Source: Pipra filicauda (Eukaryota > Chordata > Aves > Passeriformes > Pipridae). Taken from it: a stretch of DNA of 64,000 nucleotides. Shown here in pieces: positions 1-12,100 of the stretch. Numbering within the stretch: the stretch's first letter is position 1; every line of letters begins with the position of its first letter. The notes under the pieces were generated by a model. It worked only from the letters and a program-made list of their open reading frames with translations. It did not search any database and was not told the DNA's origin. The DNA lies in assembly GCF_003945595.2 (NCBI RefSeq), contig NW_024104344.1, positions 1,252,715-1,316,714 on the forward strand, in the 5' to 3' direction. The position numbers and the translations under genes were made by a program.

Positions 1-614
1 GAGCTCTCTAGCTCCTTTCTACAGTGCATGTCGCACTTCAAGGCTCTTTCAAGTAAAAGTCCATCATCTTCCTCCTTCCAGGAGGTCTCAAAGGAGTTTT
101 GGGGATCTGGTATCAGTCTTACCCCCAAGAACTCTGTAGCTCTCAGCTGCTGGCTCTCCTTTCTTCAACTCTCCTTCCAGGAGTCTCCTCTGCAGTGCTG
201 CATGTTGCTTCTGCTGCTTCTTCAGTTCAGGTTCTTATCTCTGGCTCTCTGCCACTGTTTCTCTGGTCAGCGTCGGCTGCTGCTCTGTGCCCATGGAGAA
301 AAACATCTCCTGGCATAACTACAGGCACCTAGCCCAGCTTTATGCTGTTCCAGGTCCCTGCAGCCCCCAGCCAGGGGCTGGGAGGGGGCCAGAGGCCCCA
401 AGGGGCTCAGAGCCCCTTCCTCGTGGCTCTACAACATGGCCACCTCTTCTACAACAACCAAACTACAACTCTTCTTTTCCGGTCTGGTTGTGGTATGTTT
501 ACATTTCTGCAGGAGCGTCCATTGGGCAGAATTTCAAAACTTCCAGGGGTTTCCACCCCTTGGGGTCTACCACTTCTCTTAGCCTCTGGGGAGAACAAGG
601 TTCAAACCACTACA
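1..614 (-). mobile_element. LTR of an avian endogenous retrovirus, minus strand, cut by window edge
   Basis: This is a GC-richer block than the AT-rich DNA to its right. Read on the minus strand it begins at 614 with TGTAGTGGTTTGAACC, which resembles the TGTTGTGGTTTAACCC start I associate with avian ERVL-type LTRs. A TATA-like GCATAAAG lies on the minus strand at 338-345. No AATAAA follows before position 1, so the R/U5 part and the 3' end probably lie outside the window. The target-site duplication cannot be checked, because only the flank beginning AAAGGG at 615 is visible. Open frames of 77-118 codons on the plus strand (28-318, 99-332, 287-643, 342-680) run antisense through this block and show no known domain. 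It could instead be internal ERV sequence; the family name is from memory. Confidence 0.5.
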
Positions 615-2157
615 AAAGGGAAAACAAGTGTTCTAATTCCTAGTCCTGTGTTACTACCATGGATTCATCTTGAAGTATGAGTTATAACTGAATTATAAGA
701 ATAATTTAAATTGTTATTGTCCATTCAGAATGAACAGTCTCCCTTTGTATACTGTTTGGTTAAACAGAGAATTTAAAGTTCATAGTCATTGTCTATGGGA
801 AAGATCTCTGCAATCATTTTTTCAGTTCTTTTCAAAGAAAATGTGAGGAAACCCTTTTAAGAAAGAAAAGTCTAAGAGACCAGTTCATTTCAAAGGGAAA
901 GAGTGGGAAAGCCACTATTTTTTTTTTCTTTTTTTTGGGGGGTGGGGTGAGGAGGTGAGTTTGCATTATAATTAGGGCAAAAATGATGTTCTAACAGTTG
1001 TATGTGCTTTGACATTGTTGTGCTGTATTCAGAGAATTGAATGTATTTTACACTCTCTGAGATTGTAACTCTTTTGTTACTCTTCTTTTGGTAATATTAG
1101 ATAACAATAAAATCAAAGGACCAAACCGGAAGTGATAGTCACTCATGGAATCCTTAGACCTCTTTTAATTTAACCTCTATGAATTTAAGGTCTGTTTTAG
1201 ACCTTGCTAGATCACTGCTCTGAAAAGGAGTCTGGTCTACCTTGATACTGTGGTGATGGAAGTGAGTGTGATGTGTACACAACAGTACATTTTATATGTC
1301 ATTTGTGGTTGCTTTTCATGCCAGGCTTCTGAGCACTGGTTTGTATGGCTATACGGCCTTGCAGCATAAGGGCTTGAAATCTCACTGATTTTCATGAGTC
1401 TTTGAGAGAGCAGTGTGAATGTTTGATTTGGTTGGTGTCACTGACTTGAGGGCCTATGTGTCAAAGTTCTATGTTTACTTCTGTAAATGATATGCACGTA
1501 CTTCTTATTTTTATGTGATAGGAAAGGGCACAGAAGGTTTATGTTCTTTGACACTAGGAAAATAAAGCCACATTTCAAGGGGAGAATGTGAAACAAGATA
1601 ACAAAATGTATCTACCATCTTACCCAGAAAGAGGTGATAAGATTAACTAAGCACAGTGAGATGAAGGTGTGGGAAGACAAAAATTAGGACTGGTAACACT
1701 GATAGGCTGAGGATTTCTTTGGAAATGAGATAATTAACCTTAAGTCCGCATATTGTACCATGAAGTCCCTTTCAAGTGGAAGGCTACTGTTCTAGTGACT
1801 TTGCAAACACTGATATTGGTCCAAAGTACTTAGAAACAAAACACTTGTCAGGAGAGAGAGATATTATGTAGATATTTAACATACCAGATCATTTGTTAAA
1901 AAAAGAACAGATCAGCGGGAACAGCAACAGAAAATGGAAGGTAATCACTTAAGATAGCTGAGAATGAAATTGCTTCACTTTGCATAACGTTTGCTACAGA
2001 GTTAGTATTTGATGTGTCTGTAACAAGGAAGAGATAGGAAAACTATGAAAGGATTTAGTCACAGAGCTTTGTTTGAAGATCAGATCTATGAATGAATAAT
2101 GTAACTTTGACCAGTGAAGATAACAGTCCTTCTGGACAGGTGGAGATGTCACCAATT
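615..2157. other. AT-rich unique DNA, no feature seen
   Basis: This is non-coding AT-rich sequence with a T-rich run near 919-936. I see no open frame of note, no repeat end and no RNA gene. Confidence 0.5.
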
Positions 2158-2289
2158 ACAAAAAAAATCAAAACACACCACCTCCCCCCAGAAAAACCAA
2201 ACAAAAAACCCAACCCCAAAAAACAAACACAAACCCCAACCAAAAACACCCCCTACACACAACTAAAAAAAAAAAAAAAAAAAAAAAAA
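2158..2289 (+). repeat. C/A-only low-complexity tract ending in A25
   Basis: The plus strand is almost entirely A and C for about 130 bases and ends in an uninterrupted run of 25 A at 2265-2289. The frames at 2055-2546 on both strands are products of this composition (Lys/Pro/Thr-rich on plus, Phe-rich on minus). It could be the decayed tail of a retroposed sequence, but no body is recognisable upstream. Confidence 0.75.
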
Positions 2290-2897
2290 GATGAATGCAG
2301 ATCAGAATTTAGAGTTCCAAAGCTCAAAACTGAAATGAGATATCCTGAAAAAAAGGCTGAGCACTCCTTCATCAAGCGTCCTCCCCTTCCCAGCTGGTCA
2401 TTTCTATCCTTGCACTTTCTGAAAAAATTCTTGACACGAAGTGCAGAGTAGTAGCCTATAGGAATGATTGCTTGCTCCTCAGTGTAATCTACTGATCTCA
2501 GAAATGAGATGGGTGAGTTGGAGGGGAAAAAAATAAAGTCTGCCATATTACAGCTCTGAATTCTTTAATAAGGAAAAAATACAAGTCTCTCTCCTTCATT
2601 TTTCCTGGACCTCTAAGTCACATAACAAGTTACCTGTGTATATTTCATGGTGGTGTTGATTGAAGGGGGAGACAGTGGTTATGACTGACCCAAAAGGCAA
2701 GTTGCTGTACTCCATTATGTCTTAGGACAGGTACTTGTAGCTCTCCAGCTATTTTCTGATGCCACTAATGGAGCTGCCTCTCTCCTGTTATTTTTAATTA
2801 GTAGGTAGCAATTGCCTGTGCTAGTAAACTAATTTTTCTGTAACAGAATAAAAAGCATTCCTAATATATTGACCACATTTTTTGAGGGGGGGACTGC
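2290..2897. other. AT-rich unique DNA, no feature seen
   Basis: I see no recognisable gene or repeat. A short G run at 2885-2892 lies just before the LTR fragment that follows. Confidence 0.4.
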
Positions 2898-3066
2898 ACA
2901 TTGGGTCTGGCTAGGATGGAGTTAACTTTTCCCACAGCAGCCCTCATAGTGCTGTGCTTTGTATTTAGAACTAGAATGGTGTTAATAATACACCAGTGTT
3001 TTGGCTACTGTTGTGCAGTGCTTGCACAGTGCTTGCTGTCTCTCCAATCCTCCCCAAGCCAAGGTA
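2898..3066 (+). mobile_element. Truncated ERVL-type LTR fragment
   Basis: The stretch has the order of words expected in the U3 of a common avian ERVL-style LTR: a GGCTAGGATGGAGTTAAC-like start, then GTGCTGTGCTTTG, then GTGTTAATAATACACCAG and a CCAAGCC end. The leading TGTCCTGG and everything 3' of about 3066 are missing, so it is an old truncated copy. The frame at 2901-3083 lies inside it and is not a gene. The assignment is from memory of the LTR family and needs an alignment. Confidence 0.55.
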
Positions 3067-4834
3067 AACCCACTACAGACTGAGAATGGCAAGATAACAG
3101 TACAAACATCTAGGATGGGTAGTTTTTCTGCTGAGAAATTCAATTACTAATATTTTTTAGCAGTTGCGTTTACTTCTGGAGAAATACTGGAGCAATTCTA
3201 CCCCATATGAAGTGCTAATAAGGGATGGTACTGCTCAGCAACATTTCAGTCCCAGAAAACAGAGATGATCTTTTCATGATAAAATTGATTTTTTTTTTCT
3301 TTTATTGTTTTTTTTTAGTCCTTGTTGGTTGTTCTGTAATATACTATAGGGAAGAAAAGGACTACCAGTGTGCTCTAACGCTGCCTAGTTTTTATTTTGG
3401 ATATGTTTTCCTATGTACTTACAATTTTTTAAGCTGCCTGATATCTATGATAACGCATCAATGAAACAATATTTCAGAAAGATTTGTATTGTGCAGAATT
3501 ATATTCAAAATTAATCTGAAGCAAAAAAATTGCATTGTTTTTAGTTTATATGTATTTTTAAATTGGCCTAGAGATTTATTTTTTTAGACCTCATAAAGTT
3601 CCATGGTTGAAAAATAAGAGTTACAAAACTACCAACACATCTCAAAAAAAAACCCCACTGGTAGTTAGGGTTGCTTCAGCTGTAATGTTTTGAGTAATAA
3701 TCTTTACAATCTAAGGAGGAATTGCATGGACAACACTACGTGCCCTAAATCCAAATAAATCAGAACCTATTTAATCATACTATAATTTAACATGCAAATT
3801 TTTTTAGTGCACACAGTGCATAAAAAAGACTGTGACCTCTGAAGGACGGATAAAGATGTGGTGTTAATTGATATTTTCCTGCTCTGAAAAATGGTAGGAG
3901 GGCAAATCTCACTTAAGCAACGTGAATGCTACAGGTTCCTGAAATTTTAAACTGGACTTTCATTCAGATATAACATAGATATTTAGGACAGGGGAAAATA
4001 TAAAGCAAATTAACTGTTCAAAACTATTCTGTTTAAGCCATAATGAATATTGATTCATCTAACATAAATTTCTGATGGAACGGTAGATAAAACTTCAATT
4101 CCTACAGGTTTCCTACGAGTTTCTCGCTATGAAAATTAACAAGTTGCCAAAAGGAAAAAAATGATTGCTCAAGTCTCCCTCAAAGGCTAAAATGTAGTTA
4201 CCTTATGCCTTTGTGGTAGAATGAAGAGAAAGTATGAGATCGTTGTCTGATCTATCCCTGGTGAAATGGAAGATGTTCCAATATGTTTGTGTCCTGGGAT
4301 CACTGGGCAGTGTAAGATAGTAAGGAAACCTTTTCTGATTAAAAGACTTGGTTCTCGTGCCCTTTCTGCAAGAAGGGTAACACTGAGTCAGGGATGAGAA
4401 TTAGAGAATCCCATACTCTCTGCCTCTCTGTCTGATCAGACACATATTTCTTCAGCCTGAAACCGGCTCGAGAATGTCAACAGCTAGATTAGTTATTTCA
4501 TGCTTCATAGAAAGCCTCTCATCTCATTTGTACTTCTGTGAGACATACTACTACAGAGTAATTCCACTGGAAATACGTTAGTGCCTCAGAGGTTAAAATG
4601 TTTTTAATTAATCTGATCACTATTACTGCCTTATATACATTGCCAGATATCATCTTACATGGCTTCTGTGAGGCTGCATTATTTTCTAACATGTTTGGCT
4701 ACTGCCCTGGTTAACCAGTGAAAAAATGTATCCAGGAAATCCACAAGTGATAAAACTAGTGCCTACAGTCCCTTTTTATATCACCAGCAAGAACTTATCT
4801 GACATTTTCTGAACTGTGCTTGGAATGGTTATCT
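3067..4834. other. AT-rich unique DNA, no feature seen
   Basis: This is ordinary AT-rich sequence with scattered T and A runs (for example near 3286-3316). The 79-codon frame at 3225-3464 is Phe-rich and arises from T runs. Confidence 0.45.
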
Positions 4835-5100
4835 CCATGTGTCCTAGTTAGGACAACTGAGACCAGTTCATCAGGGTATGGGTGTAACCCAAAACTGTGT
4901 ATTCTATAGCCTTCCATGCCATTTTCCAGAAACTGTTATCAATGAACCATTTACACCCTCTGCCCATAGAACCTGACTCCTCAGGCTATAAACTAGGTGT
5001 TAAGAGGCCTGTGAGATAGGAGGATGCTCCTGTCCTCACACCCTTTGTGGAACTCCCCACCCTGAGGGAAGTGCTGAGCATTCCTGCCTGAACTGCAGGA

Positions 5101-5107
5101 TATATAA
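5101..5107 (+). promoter_or_regulatory. TATA box of the 4840-5534 solo LTR
   Basis: TATATAA sits 262 bases into the LTR and would place the U3/R border near 5130. The match is seen directly; activity is inferred. Confidence 0.5.
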
Positions 5108-5210
5108 TCTTGGAGTCTTGGAACATTTGGGAACCACTCTGTGGGATCCAGAGAAGGACTGCGGCTCATCGCTCTCAAACAGACTTGGATCATCACCCTA
5201 TACTGGACTC

Positions 5211-5312
5211 CAATCACCACTTTTGACCAGACTGCAACGGCTCTTCCCCCGGCATCTCACTGCAATCACCACTTTTGACTAGACTGCAACAGCTCTCCCA
5301 CCAGCAGGTTCT
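5211..5312 (+). repeat. Two-copy 52-bp tandem duplication inside the solo LTR
   Basis: Copies begin CAATCACCACTTTTGAC at 5211 and 5263, each followed by an AGACTGCAAC-GGCTCT-like segment with few differences. The position is downstream of the TATA box, in presumed R/U5. Confidence 0.75.
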
Positions 5313-5539
5313 TCCCCTCTCCCTTTATTTTGGACTCAAGCGGGGCCCAAGGAACACCACGTTGTTCATGCCCCAGGGTACTGGGTTATACATTTGGGTT
5401 TTGTGGGTTAAGACCAATTGTTTGTTTGTATGATTGTACTTACTGTATTATTTTAGTAAATTGTTATTCTGACTTATAATCTCTCCTTTGAGTTGAGTTC
5501 ATTTCCCCTGCTGGTTAACTCTTAAACCAGCACACCATG

Positions 5540-8500
5540 TTACAAGGATTTAATACCCAAAAAGCTAATCTGCTTGTTTAAATTATTTTTCTATTTTTAA
5601 CCGTCTGTCATGTTTGAAACAATGAGCACTTTTCTTTGGAAAACCGTAAATCAGAGTGAAGTCATTTGACTATACAAATATGTAATAATATTAGTTTGGA
5701 CTGAACAAGTTGCATGACTTCAGGATTATAAGGATGAATGTAGAAATGCTTAAATCATGCGTACACCTCAAGTGGTCCTGAAGATGCTTAATGATCCTGG
5801 GGAACAGCTCTAAATGAAGATTAAGGAGCTCATGTTGGGCTTCTTAGAGGTTTGAAGTAAGGGTATGATTCACTGGCCTCCTAAGAGAGATCATGGAGCT
5901 AGGCTGAGGTGCTTACAGTCAAAGTTGCCACATGTGGTTGTCCTTGCAGAGAAGAGGGGCTAATCTTTCTTCTTGACAACAACTTTCCCCTTGATTGTTT
6001 CAGGTGAGCCACAGAATTTTTCCAAAGGAAGGAAAAAGGGGAGGAGAGAGAGACTTCACAAAGATTAGTAAGTTGGAGGCTTCTACATGTTCTACTATCA
6101 TGAACACCCTATGGAGTTTGGGTAGTTTCTACATCATAATACTGTTATTCTAATATATAATAATTCACTTAGTAAATCAGTGTTCTATAGTATTATTTCA
6201 GCTTAAATACAGGAGCAAAATAATTTTCTTTACTAAGCCTTTTTTCCTTTCAACTTATTTTTCAGTGACACAGTTAAAAATAATAGAGAAAACACAAGTA
6301 AACTGGAATTTGTAGAAGCTGATCACTTCTAAATGTAAAGGCATTAACAGAAAGCTTAGATTTGGAGTCACACCCTAGCAAAAGGTAAGACTTCTATAAA
6401 ACTCTTCCTGCATTCACTTTCTACACTTTCTTCATGTTACCTTGAACCATAAAAAGTGATGAACGCTTGTCAAGTGAGTCAGTCAATGTGCCAGGAGCAC
6501 TGTAACTCCAGCAGCATCACTCTTATCATGTACTTGTCTTGGGTGTTTAATAGAAACAGGAATAGAAATTCAAAATCATTGCCTAAGAAAGTACTCCATA
6601 AGAAGTTGTGCTATACTTTGTCAGTACAACAGTTTACCCAATGATTATCCAAGTTTTCTGCAATTAGTGTGGTTAAAATACATCTGTGGCTAGTAGTTGT
6701 TTGTCATTAGAAAGAGAAGATCTAATTCTGCTCAACAATATTCAGTTTGGCATGGGGAGGGGGGCACTTCTGAGCATACTCCAAAATCCTGGTCACTTTT
6801 ACTCTGGGTATGGTTTCACATGAGTGCACAGTGCAGCTCCCTTCTTCATCCAGTCTTCCCTCCTGCAGATACCAGGGTACAGAGGAGATTGGGCACTACT
6901 TGTCTTAGTCTACCTCTAGGATGTAGGCAATGTAAGCATCTGAACCTGGCCATTGAAAAAGAGTTCTCAGGCTCCACCTCTTTGGATGTAACTTCAATAC
7001 TTTGCAGTCAAGCTCAAATTTTGCACTTGAACCCAAAGCAATATCTTTACATGCATCCAGAGCCTAGAGGCAGTACTCCATCATAAAACTGCATTATTTC
7101 AAACTGAGCAAGCATGTTCTGTTCACCTCCTCTTCACTCTCATCTCCTGTGGCCCTAGAAATGAGTTTCCAAATCCCCACTGATGTCTGCTGATAAGAGA
7201 CAGAGTATGAGCAACAGAAAAAAAAAAATGAGTTCCATTTTAAATCAGCATCTCTGAAATTTGCTAATCCCAAAGTGTAGGAACTATTTTATTTTAAAAT
7301 TATGTGACTGCTACTTGTAGATATGCACAATACAGTCTCACTTTAGAAGTCTGAAAAGTTTTCAAAAGTGCTTGCAGGTGCCTTCAGTGAAGAGAAGGCC
7401 CAAATAAAAATTGAACTGTCTGTTCCTATTACACTGTGATCACAACTCACAGGGTCAGATTTCTTCATCCTTATGTCAGTTTTAGAGCAACATAACTCCA
7501 CTGATTTTTATTGGTTACTTGCACATGAAAGGAATGAGATGTAGCTCAGAAGAGTATTTTGTAAGGCAAAGTCTTGGGTCTCCTCTACGTTGCATGCACA
7601 CTGCTCAAATACAAAAAGTCTAAAGTCAGTATAAAAGTGGCAAAGCATTCACTTTTCCACACAGCCTGAAAGCTAATCCCAGTGAGGTGAGGTGAAAGCC
7701 AGAGGTGGCTCTTTGTAAGCTAATTCTTTAAAGAGATAAAGCTTCCCTCAGTGTTTTATTTTGTTCACTTTTTTTGAAATGCAAAATGGTCCTCTAAAGA
7801 GGTCTAAGGAAAAGGGAAAAAACTTGGAACTCCTACTTTACTCTGAGCAGATTTTGAAATGGGACAGAAGAAAAAACTATCTAGATATTCAATTAGTATT
7901 GATAAATTTACACTCTATTTCCTTGCTGCTGAAAAATTGGTGATGTTTTATGTCCAGAAACTAATTATTCTACAAAAACCAAAACTGATTTACATATATC
8001 CCTGGTTGTTCTGAAATACTGAAAGAAGTAATTTCAAAGGTAAAAAAAAGCTAGAAATGCAAATTAGTGAGGTGTATCAATGTGATTCAGGAGTGCTAAC
8101 AAAAGTCAGGTGAATCAAACTCTTCTGAAATAGGTACCCTTGTCTTTATTGCCAGAGTCAACATAACCATACAGTGGGAAATCAAGCATTTAATATTTTT
8201 GCCTGGAATAAAGTAACTGCAATTTGGTTAGCCTTAACCTTTGTGATATTTCAGTTCAGATCTATTTTAACTTGAAAAACTTGAACTGGAAAGGACAGAT
8301 GGCTGTTTGATGGAGTGATACCTGGGTGGAATCTGACATTTTGCTAACCCCGTGGCATTCAAGTTGCAGCACCTTGTCATTCAAATCTCCCTTGTCAAAT
8401 TCAAATTTCAGCCAAGTCTTGCCTTATTATTTATTTCTCTGAGAGTTGATTAAAGTTTGAACAGTGAGGTCCAGGAGGATGCCACATGACTTTTCACCTT

Positions 8501-9140
8501 AGCTCTTGGTGAATTCTACTTCTAATCTCAGTTGTTTAAAACTGCAGAGCCAACCACAGTCCAGATATAATGAGAGGTGATTTTCTAAATATTGCTCCAA
8601 CCCCAAATATTGGCACAAGAAAACACTAGCTAACAAATTAAATATTTATAATACGACTGGAATAAATATGAAGTAAGGGCACGAGTACATTTTTTAATGA
8701 CATTCTGCACTGGTAGGATGGGGGAAAAGCTATTGAAAACAATACCCTTATTAGCTGTACTCTTTCCTTTTTAGAAAATCATTATTGCTTAGGCAGTATA
8801 GCTTAAGGTTTAGAGGCTGTGGGAAGAGACTAATGATATTTATTATTTAAATATGAATTATCTAAAAATATAAAAAAATACAAAAGAAAAAGCCCTAAAA
8901 TCAAAAGATTTTGAGGATCAACCCATAGCATTAAACTATGGTGTCACTTATGCTGAGGTAATGCCACAAATCACAGTTCTTGTACTACGATTTAAATGTA
9001 AAATTGTGAGCTATAACTCAGAAGTGTACGAGATATCGCAGGATGGATGAGAAAGGTGCATTTAATTTCTCATAGCATTATCAGCCTGCTGTGGTGCATG
9101 TTTAGCCAAACTACAGAAACACTGTTACATCAAATTGTGT
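5540..9140. other. Unique AT-rich DNA, no feature seen
   Basis: I found no repeat ends, RNA genes or credible exons. The longest frame, 129 codons at 6697-7086, has no recognisable domain and unremarkable composition; I treat it as chance. Confidence 0.4.
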
Positions 9141-9182
9141 GCATCTATACAATTCAAAGTAGCATCTATACAATTCAAAGTA
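9141..9182 (+). repeat. Perfect 21-bp tandem duplication
   Basis: Two identical 21-base units lie head to tail at 9141-9161 and 9162-9182. Each starts GCATCTATAC and ends CAAAGTA. This is a recent slippage-type duplication with no coding context. Confidence 0.9.
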
Positions 9183-12100
9183 AATTTGTGTTGTGTTTCA
9201 GTTGGTAGCAAGTTTCTTGCAAACCTTGTTCTTCCCTTGCTTCTTAATTTTATGAGCAGTTGCAGGAGGCACAGACATGTGCCTTGGGTTGTAGCAACAT
9301 AGATGGTCAGCTGACACTAAGTTTTGAATTCATATCTCCTCAAGATGAGTTTTTTCCTCAATGACCAACAGAAGTTTGGACTGTGGTTACCTGGAGGGTG
9401 ATTAACTCAGAAACAAGAGAGAAGTGAAGCTAGTGACACTGGGGAAATATGTAAAGAAAGGTATTTTTCCCATTGTTTTAGTGATTTCTTTGTCCTCAAA
9501 GCCAGAAAATATAATTTTCAGTATGCTTAACATAGAGCTGGAGCCTTAAGTGGCAAAGAAAGCTGTTCTTTGCTTTGTTGAAATTTATTTTTGTCATAAA
9601 ATAATGCAAGGTTTTACCTTTTCAAGATAATTTGACAATGAACCAGACCTTTTTGACTTGGAATTTAGAATATTGCAATGCACTTTGAAGAAAGCAACAC
9701 TTAAAGAGAAGTCAAAAGCTGCGTTTACAAAACACTAAGAAGATGGCTGTTCATCTGCCAGGTGGAAGGAGTGAGAGGGAATGCATTACACAACATTCCA
9801 ATATTTGCACTAACTCCCCCTTCTTTTCTGGGTACAATTCAAAGGATTACATTTGATCTGGTCCTACAGAGGATTAAAGGAGGATTAAGAAGATCAACAA
9901 GTCAGTTGATGGAACTTTTCCATTGATTTCAACAAGGCCAGGGATTTCAGCTCTAGTGATTGCCCTCTGTAATCAGAAAAATGTGCCTCCTCTTGGGCCT
10001 GTTACAAAGGACAGGATCGAAAGGATTAAAATTTTTCAGTTAAACAGTCAAATGCCTGCAAGTACCAAACTCAGCAGCAGATATGAAACATTCCTCTCCT
10101 CCTTTATGAATGTGAATACGAGAGAAGCCTCTGACTATGTAACTGTGCACAGGCTGGCTTAGGATGCAGGAGAGAGAGGAGCAGTGGGACCCATGAGCTT
10201 GGGAAGAAGGGAGTGATGTCTCTTTGGATAGAGTGCCTTCATTCCACAGAGAAAACTCCAGGCCCAGTCAGTGATTAAATGTAAGTCCTTGGACTATAAC
10301 AAGAGTAAGTGACAGATGACATAGTTGACCTGATAAAATTGTGGGAAGGCGCTGTAGCAGAGAAGTACAACAGAGATCAGAGTTATTACTAGAGACCCAC
10401 ATAGCTAAAATCCTCTTTGTTTGTAAGATGTGTCACTTTGCAGCTCTTGGGAGCTGCTCAACACAAGGGTTTGTCATCCCAGAGGCAAAGGGGCCAGAGC
10501 AGCCTCCTTCTTCACCTCCTGACTAGCAAGAGAGATATTATCATGTAGAGTGAAGACTTGGCTGCCAGAAAATCTTTCTGTGTGATCCCAACTCATCCTG
10601 CAGAAGAGTGATATATCATCCTCTTTTTTATTTCCTTTTTTTTTTTTCCTTTTAATATCTATGGTGAGGTGTCTCTCTTAGATGACACCAAACACCATAG
10701 CTTCTTATAGATCAGCCAGTGCTTTGTCCTAACTACCCTTCTCCTTTGAAATAAAAAAGTATTTTACATGATGTGTTGTATTGCATTTCGATGACAGAAC
10801 AGCCATGTCTTAGATTACAATATCACCTGATATCTCGATGTTATGACGTAACTTGATTAAATTAAATTTGGAGTTTTTTAAAGCCTATCACAGAAACAGG
10901 ACAAGATTAGTTACAATAAGGTGGATTGAAATGCGGTGAGAGATACTTCTGGTCAGGTGTTAAATTTAACTATTTTTGACTGGCAGCCTAAAGAGACTGC
11001 TTTTTCAGACTTACAGAGATTTTTCTTTCTGATGTTTCCAAAAAGAGGGCATAAATTTCTGTTTATAGAGAGCTCATGAAATCCTGGTTGTACCAAAGTG
11101 GGTGACAAAACTTCAAAAGAGACAAGTTGTACCCTGATTTAATTAGATGGGCTGGCACTATTTAACTCCCAGAGTGGAGCATTTTTTATCTGATTGGAAT
11201 TGCATTTTATTAGCTTTTTATTTGGTTTTAGCTTTTCTGTGAATTTTTCACGTTTTACTTGGTTTGTTTGATAGTGTGAAGAAAAATTACAAATATCAGT
11301 GAGAACTAAGATTGCTTTTACAAGATGGTAAAAGAGAGAAAAATCTAGTTCAGTCATTTTATGCCTTTTAAATGAGCATTAGTCTAATATTTATTCCTTA
11401 TAGAACAAAGAATGATATCTTAATTGAATATATTGATGGGTTAATTCTCTTTATTTGTGAAGTAATAAATTAAAACATAATTTTTATGTCTATTAGTAGA
11501 AATGAATGTAAATATACTTTCAGATTCATAATGACATTTTAATGCTTTTTCACAATTTTTTTTCTTGATTATGTATGAATATTTTCTTTTAATATAAAAC
11601 AATTAATTCATTAGAAAAGGATTATTATTCGATTGAAGACAAATACATTTGGCTTTCAAAGAACTTTGGCATCATATTATTCAAGCTTGTTCTGATACAT
11701 GGTGTACGACATAGGTTCTCACGTGTTTCTAACTCATTTTCTGTAAGCGAATTCAGAATTTTAGTGTTTTTCTAGTCCTGTAATTTTTTTACTGTAATTG
11801 TACTTCTTTGTAAATCTAAGAAAAATCCCTTTATCTAATTGTGACATTTTTTGGTAGATTCATCATACTGTAAAGAAGTAAAGATAATTACTGAGGTGAG
11901 TTATAGTTACGGGTCTTGAGACTGGGCTTTGTGGTGCCTGTTTTGTCAAGCTTTATTTGATACAGATTTTTCAGAAATTACTCTGATGATTTTTCACAAC
12001 TTCTTCAAGAGCTGATCAAGGGTTAATTTAAGTACAAAGTCTAGCTGGTTACAGATAAAGAAGAATTTCCAAAAATGCCGTAATGAGATAGGCATACACC

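Larger units (their letters stand above)
4835..5539 (+). mobile_element. Solo LTR, ERVL-like, 695 bp, with 5-bp target duplication CCATG
   Basis: The LTR runs from TGTCCTAGTT at 4840 to AACCAGCACA at 5534. Its two ends form an imperfect inverted repeat (TGTCCTAGTT against TGTGCTGGTT, 8 of 10). It is flanked by the direct repeat CCATG at 4835-4839 and 5535-5539, the 5-bp duplication typical of ERVL and gamma-like elements. A TATATAA box lies at 5101-5107. No AATAAA is seen; AGTAAA at 5455-5460 is the nearest poly(A)-like hexamer. A 52-bp internal duplication starts at 5211 and 5263. No gag or pol follows, so it is a solo LTR left by recombination between two LTRs. The 75-codon minus frame at 4993-5220 is inside it and not a gene. 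Confidence 0.82.

Noticed and set aside
6697..7086. 129-codon frame
   Set aside because: No domain, no coding-like bias and no splice context; treated as chance.
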